DNA of 8,221 nucleotides from Spirochaetales bacterium (GTDB taxonomy: Bacteria; Spirochaetota; Spirochaetia; DSM-16054; Sediminispirochaetaceae), in NCBI GenBank assembly GCA_021767325.1, contig JAASTM010000078.1, positions 1 through 8,221 on the forward strand, read 5' to 3'. This document shows, one piece after another, positions 6,085-8,221 of this stretch. Made by a program: the position numbers and the translations under genes. The first letter of the stretch is position 1. Each line of letters opens with the position of its first letter. The notes beneath the pieces are model-generated. The model ran no database searches, was not told where the DNA came from, and saw only the letters and a program-made list of their open reading frames with translations.

Positions 6085-6417
6085 ATGATTATTCTATTGC
6101 GGAAAACCACCCCCAAGGGTAAGCACTATTACTATACGCTGCACGATCGTCAGACCGGCTTGTTCGAGCTGTACACCCTTACCACCATGTGGGGGTCTAC
6201 TCCCGACGGCGGCCGCGAGAAGGTCTACAGCTTCTCCAGTGCCGAGGAGCTGGATGAAAAACTCCGCGAGCTGATACAGCGCCGCCTCAGATCGGGGTAC
6301 ACGGTTCTGTACAGTTATTCCAGAGATAAGAATTACAGAGCCGTGCTGCAGGAATATCTTGACCACCCCGAGCAGCCCCAGAACCCCCGGCAGGCGCACC
6401 GCCGACCGGCCAAATAG
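6085..6417 (+). CDS. Small WGR-like domain protein
   Basis: This 110-residue soluble protein resembles a free-standing WGR domain, a small fold found in some bacterial proteins and in PARPs, where it contacts nucleic acid. Visible features are two strands in KGKHYYYTLHDRQTGLFELYTLTTMWGS, the WG pair at 36-37 followed by Ser38 instead of the usual Arg, then the EKVYSFSSAEELDEKLRELIQRRLRSGY strand-helix (45-72) ending in the family's characteristic 'GY'. The last 17 or so residues are a Pro/Gln/Arg-rich tail. The start is supported by AGGATGGAG just upstream (spacing about seven from AGGA). No partner is obvious in the neighbourhood. The family call is by pattern and the loss of the Arg makes it tentative. 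Confidence 0.7.
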   Translation: MIILLRKTTPKGKHYYYTLHDRQTGLFELYTLTTMWGSTPDGGREKVYSFSSAEELDEKLRELIQRRLRSGYTVLYSYSRDKNYRAVLQEYLDHPEQPQNPRQAHRRPAK

Positions 6418-6423
6418 GGTCGG
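6402..6423 (+). terminator. Possible hairpin at the end of the WGR-like gene
   Basis: CCGACC (6402-6407) and GGTCGG (6418-6423) can pair around a 10-base loop containing the TAG stop. There is no U-run. It is a weak candidate transcript end ahead of the pgsA promoter. Confidence 0.25.
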
Positions 6424-6437
6424 TACATTAGGGTGAA

Positions 6438-6466
6438 TTGACAGCTCCCCGCAAAACCCGTACAGT
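6438..6466 (+). promoter_or_regulatory. pgsA promoter
   Basis: A perfect TTGACA (6438-6443) is followed at exactly 17 bases by TACAGT (6461-6466), four of six matches to the -10 consensus. The expected transcription start about seven bases on is 6473, the A of the pgsA ATG. No Shine-Dalgarno-like sequence lies between the -10 and the ATG, consistent with a leaderless or near-leaderless message. Confidence 0.65.
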
Positions 6467-6472
6467 TTTCCT

Positions 6473-7045
6473 ATGAACTTACCTAACACTCTCACCGTTA
6501 TCCGTATTGCTCTGGCTCCGGTTTATTTTGCAGCCTTCTTTTTTACCGAATGGACCGGGAGCGGACAAGTGCCTGCCCTGATAGTGCTGGCGGTCGTATT
6601 CGTGGTGATGGAAATCTCCGACATGCTGGACGGGTATTTTGCCCGTAAATATGAACTCGTTACCGAAATAGGAAAAGTAATCGATCCCTTCGGCGATGTG
6701 ATGAGCCGGATGACCTACTTTTTCTGTTTTACCCTCAGCGGGCTGATGCCGGCCTGGGTGTTCCTGGTGCTGCTGTACCGGGAGCTCGGAATAACCTTCC
6801 TGCGCATGCTGATGATACGGCGCGGTGTAGCTATGGCCGCCTCGATATGGGGCAAGGCGAAAGCGGTGACGTATGCGGCCGGCGGGGTGTTGGGGCTTGC
6901 GTATGTGGCATTCGAACGACTGAGTCCCGATGTGTATTTCATACCTGCACTCAGAACAATTACTGTGGCTATTTTTATTTTTGGGGCGGCCTCATCAGTA
7001 CTTTCTTTTCTCACCTACGTACGGGCTGCTCTGAGGCAGGAGTAA
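6473..7045 (+). CDS. pgsA: CDP-diacylglycerol--glycerol-3-phosphate 3-phosphatidyltransferase
   Basis: This 190-residue integral membrane enzyme belongs to the CDP-alcohol phosphatidyltransferase family. It transfers the phosphatidyl group from CDP-diacylglycerol to sn-glycerol-3-phosphate, giving phosphatidylglycerophosphate, the committed step to phosphatidylglycerol. The signature D-x2-DG-x2-AR-x8-G-x3-D-x3-D is complete, with Asp50, Asp53, Gly54, Ala57, Arg58, Gly67, Asp71 and Asp75. The N-terminus MNLPNTLTVIRIALAP matches the 'NxPNxLTxxRxxLxP' opening of PgsA proteins and fixes the start at 6473. Hydrophobic segments at about 12-24, 33-47, 82-104, 127-146 and 158-181 fit the family topology. 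Another CDP-alcohol acceptor, such as serine or inositol phosphate, is possible but less likely given this N-terminus. The HAD phosphatase gene follows at once. Confidence 0.9.
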   Translation: MNLPNTLTVIRIALAPVYFAAFFFTEWTGSGQVPALIVLAVVFVVMEISDMLDGYFARKYELVTEIGKVIDPFGDVMSRMTYFFCFTLSGLMPAWVFLVLLYRELGITFLRMLMIRRGVAMAASIWGKAKAVTYAAGGVLGLAYVAFERLSPDVYFIPALRTITVAIFIFGAASSVLSFLTYVRAALRQE

Positions 7046-7046
7046 T

Positions 7047-7859
7047 GTGGTGCCGGAGATGATACCAGTCCGCCATTTAGAGTCTGCGGCGGGAAGCATA
7101 AAATTCCTGTTCACCGATGTGGACGACACCCTCACTCACCGTGGGCGCATTTTTCCGGAGACCTACCAGGCTCTCTGGCGTCTGGCCGAGCACGATATAA
7201 AAGTTGTTCCGGTCACCGGCGGACCGGGGGGATGGGCCCACATGATAATCCGGCAATGGCCGGTGGATGCGGTCATCAGCGAGAGCGGGGCATTCGTCTT
7301 CTATCGGGAGGATGAACAGATAAAAACCATGCTGCACCCCTCGGTAGAAGGGCGTTCGGAGGAAATCCGCACGAAAATTGAGGCTTTACGGCGCAAGGTA
7401 GCTGAAGCTGTACCGGGCGTGAAGGTTTCGCAGGATCAATTTGCCCGTATGTACGATTTAGCCTTCGATGTAAATGAGACCTCCCCGCCACTGGATCAAA
7501 GGCAGACGGAGAAGATTATGCGCATATGCCGGGAGTCCGGTGCCCGCACGCAGATGAGTTCGATCCATGTGAACGCCTGGTTCGGAGATTACGACAAGAT
7601 AGAGACGACCAAGCTGTATCTCTCACGCCGGTACAATTTGACGCTTCGGGAGATGCGGCAGCAGATTCTCTATTGCGGCGATGCGCTGAATGATGAACCG
7701 ATGTTCGAGTTCTTCGACTTGAGCTGCGGGGTGGCTAATGTCATCGATGTGCAGGAGCGTCTGAATGCACTGCCGAAATACGTGACCGAAGGTCGCGGAG
7801 GCCTGGGCTTTGCAGAGCTGGCGGAGAAGATTATCCAGCTAAGAACGGGGGCCGATTGA
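7047..7859 (+). CDS. HAD superfamily (class IIB, Cof-like) phosphatase
   Basis: This 270-residue cytosolic hydrolase has the HAD motifs in order: motif I TDVDDTL with nucleophile Asp24 and acid/base Asp26, motif II VTGG with Thr57, a conserved Lys (184 or 189) in DKIETTK as motif III, and motif IV CGDALNDEPMF with Asp212 and Asp216 for magnesium. A cap domain between motifs II and III (about 85-180) makes it class IIB, whose known members act mostly on sugar phosphates and related small phosphate esters. The gene starts one base after the pgsA stop; GTG at 7047 or 7050 fits AGGAG at 7038-7042 (spacing four or seven), and ATG at 7059 is a further option. Tight linkage to pgsA suggests a link to phospholipid synthesis, perhaps dephosphorylation of a lipid or glycerol phosphate, but the substrate is not shown by the sequence. 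Confidence 0.88.
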   Translation: MVPEMIPVRHLESAAGSIKFLFTDVDDTLTHRGRIFPETYQALWRLAEHDIKVVPVTGGPGGWAHMIIRQWPVDAVISESGAFVFYREDEQIKTMLHPSVEGRSEEIRTKIEALRRKVAEAVPGVKVSQDQFARMYDLAFDVNETSPPLDQRQTEKIMRICRESGARTQMSSIHVNAWFGDYDKIETTKLYLSRRYNLTLREMRQQILYCGDALNDEPMFEFFDLSCGVANVIDVQERLNALPKYVTEGRGGLGFAELAEKIIQLRTGAD

Positions 7860-7896
7860 AGGCATAGCAGTCGAGGGAGATGGGGGTGACGGACTG

Positions 7897-7923
7897 CCGG
7901 AGCACTGCCGGTGCCGCCTCCGG
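7897..7923 (+). terminator. Nested GC hairpin downstream of the HAD gene
   Basis: CCGGAG (7897-7902) pairs perfectly with CTCCGG (7918-7923), enclosing a second small CAC/GTG stem. It begins about 38 bases after the HAD stop codon and is the only obvious candidate for the end of the pgsA operon. The lack of a U-run keeps confidence low. Confidence 0.35.
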
Positions 7924-7972
7924 GGCTCTCATGCAGATATCACGATTTTGTAATTAAATTTTAATAGCCGTA

Positions 7973-8001
7973 TTGACATTTTTTGGGGTTTCATTTACCT
8001 T
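7973..8001 (+). promoter_or_regulatory. Promoter with AT-rich upstream tract
   Basis: A perfect TTGACA (7973-7978) is preceded at 7946-7966 by a stretch of almost only A and T that resembles an UP element. The -10 region is weak: TACCTT (7996-8001) at a 17-base spacer matches three of six positions. The start would be near 8008. Confidence 0.5.
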
Positions 8002-8007
8002 TGCACA

Positions 8008-8087
8008 CGTCGCAGGGAAGCAGCGGCAACGGCTAAAAGGGCAAATAACTTCGCTGAATAGGCTGTCACTGAATTGACAGTTTTTTT
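8008..8087 (+). ncRNA. Putative ~80-nt small RNA or attenuated leader
   Basis: The interval runs from the predicted start of the promoter at 7973-8001 to the U-run of an intrinsic terminator. It has no credible coding frame. CAGCG (8021-8025) can pair with CGCTG (8052-8056) around an A-rich loop, followed by the terminator stem. It could be a stand-alone small RNA or a leader that stops short of a gene beyond the window. It resembles no RNA family I can name. Confidence 0.35.
8063..8087 (+). terminator. Intrinsic terminator
   Basis: CTGTCA (8063-8068) and TGACAG (8075-8080) form a perfect 6-bp stem with a 6-base loop, followed at once by seven T residues (8081-8087). This is the clearest intrinsic terminator in the window outside the T-box. 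Its nearest upstream gene ends 200 bases away, so it more likely ends a separate short transcript. Confidence 0.75.
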
Positions 8088-8146
8088 ATGCAGAGTTATA
8101 CTGAAAGTCCAGCCAAAAAAGAAATTAGCTTCAACTGACAAAAGCA

Positions 8147-8162
8147 CTTGACACAAGTCAAG
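8147..8162. promoter_or_regulatory. Inverted repeat overlapping the -35 box, possible operator
   Basis: CTTGAC (8147-8152) and GTCAAG (8157-8162) are perfect complements around ACAA. The repeat covers the -35 hexamer and the start of the spacer, a place where a repressor would block RNA polymerase. Part of the symmetry follows from the -35 sequence itself, so the operator role is a guess. Confidence 0.4.
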
Positions 8163-8177
8163 GATATTTGTTATAAA
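8148..8177 (+). promoter_or_regulatory. Strong promoter pointing out of the window
   Basis: A perfect TTGACA (8148-8153) is followed at 18 bases by TATAAA (8172-8177), five of six matches. An A-rich tract with AAAAAAGAAATTA lies at 8115-8127, upstream of the -35 box. Transcription should start near 8184. The product lies beyond the right edge; a highly expressed gene or RNA operon is possible but not shown. Confidence 0.7.
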
Positions 8178-8184
8178 GCTTTCA

Positions 8185-8214
8185 CGCTCTGCGGGGCTGC
8201 GGCCCGGGGGAGCG
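8185..8214 (+). other. Structured 5' leader hairpin
   Basis: CGCTC (8185-8189) pairs with GAGCG (8210-8214), and inside it GGGC (8193-8196) pairs with GCCC (8202-8205). The hairpin begins almost at the predicted start of the last promoter, so the transcript leaving the window opens with a stable structure. Confidence 0.45.
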
Positions 8215-8221
8215 GAGAAAA

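Larger units (their letters stand above)
7860..8007. other. Gene-free stretch upstream of the putative small RNA
   Basis: No supported gene is present. The first half is GC-rich and holds a hairpin. The second half turns sharply AT-rich (about 7945-7966), as expected for an upstream promoter element. A 25-codon frame from the ATG at 7880 is not credible: the purine-rich GAGGGAG abuts the start with no spacing. Confidence 0.6.

Noticed and set aside
7880..7957. 25-codon frame starting at the ATG at 7880
   Set aside because: GAGGGAG touches the ATG with no spacing, the frame crosses a GC hairpin, and the peptide has no recognisable feature.
8014..8024. GGGAAGCAGC resembles the GGAAGCAGC core of bacterial SRP (4.5S) RNA
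   Set aside because: The conserved opposite strand (GUCAGG) and the long flanking stem of SRP RNA are absent.
8040..8061. GCA-AAT-AAC-TTC-GCT-GAA-TAG looks like a tmRNA tag frame (A-N-N-F-A-E)
   Set aside because: A tmRNA needs tRNA-like ends, several pseudoknots and roughly 350 bases; none is here, and the tag lacks the usual Ala-Leu-Ala-Ala ending.
1..8221. CRISPR arrays, insertion sequences, tRNA or rRNA genes
   Set aside because: No regularly spaced repeats, transposase motifs, terminal inverted repeats or tRNA cloverleaf were seen on either strand.

Overview
The window is a GC-rich bacterial chromosomal segment (about 60% GC by eye) with AT-rich islands at promoters. All seven recognised genes lie on the + strand. 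No transposase, integrase, CRISPR array, tRNA or rRNA gene is visible. The lineage cannot be proved from the sequence alone. My best guess is a free-living member of Spirochaetota: the threonyl-tRNA synthetase lacks the TGS domain, as I recall for some spirochaetes, and the M32 carboxypeptidase and the small WGR-like protein have a similar flavour. This is moderate-to-low confidence, and a Firmicutes-like or other lineage is not excluded.

Layout. (1) 1-1189: the end of a small PH-like-domain protein overlaps by 11 bases a YbfF/ABHD11-type alpha/beta-hydrolase with a complete Ser-Asp-His triad. (2) 1178-1268: three successive inverted repeats. (3) 1273-1739: a sigma70-type promoter and a long leader that folds as a canonical T-box riboswitch. 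It has Stem I with a kink-turn GA motif, an AGUA loop-E strand opposite an ACC (Thr) specifier, Stem III, the T-box antiterminator sequence and a competing intrinsic terminator. A tandemly duplicated Shine-Dalgarno sequence follows. (4) 1740-3488: thrS, without the TGS domain. (5) 3553-6022: an M32 metallocarboxypeptidase carrying an unusual Ala/Gly-rich insertion, overlapped by an unrecognised four-helix membrane protein. (6) 6085-6417: a small WGR-like protein. (7) 6473-7859: pgsA (phosphatidylglycerophosphate synthase) and, one base after its stop codon, a HAD-IIB phosphatase. (8) 7860-8221: about 360 bases without a gene. They hold a GC hairpin, a promoter with an AT-rich upstream tract, a possible ~80-nt RNA ending in an intrinsic terminator, and a second strong promoter whose -35 box sits inside a perfect inverted repeat and which drives a structured leader running off the window.

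How it works together. The thrS module is the best understood: uncharged tRNA-Thr should pair with the ACC specifier and, through its NCCA end, with the UGGA bulge, favouring the antiterminator and thrS transcription. pgsA and the HAD gene look like a two-gene unit, and the pgsA promoter is placed so that the mRNA may have almost no 5' leader. The peptidase and membrane-protein genes are translationally coupled by overlap. The most notable items are the threonine T-box (unexpected if this is a spirochaete), the apparently leaderless pgsA, the putative small RNA near the right end, and the insertion in the carboxypeptidase.
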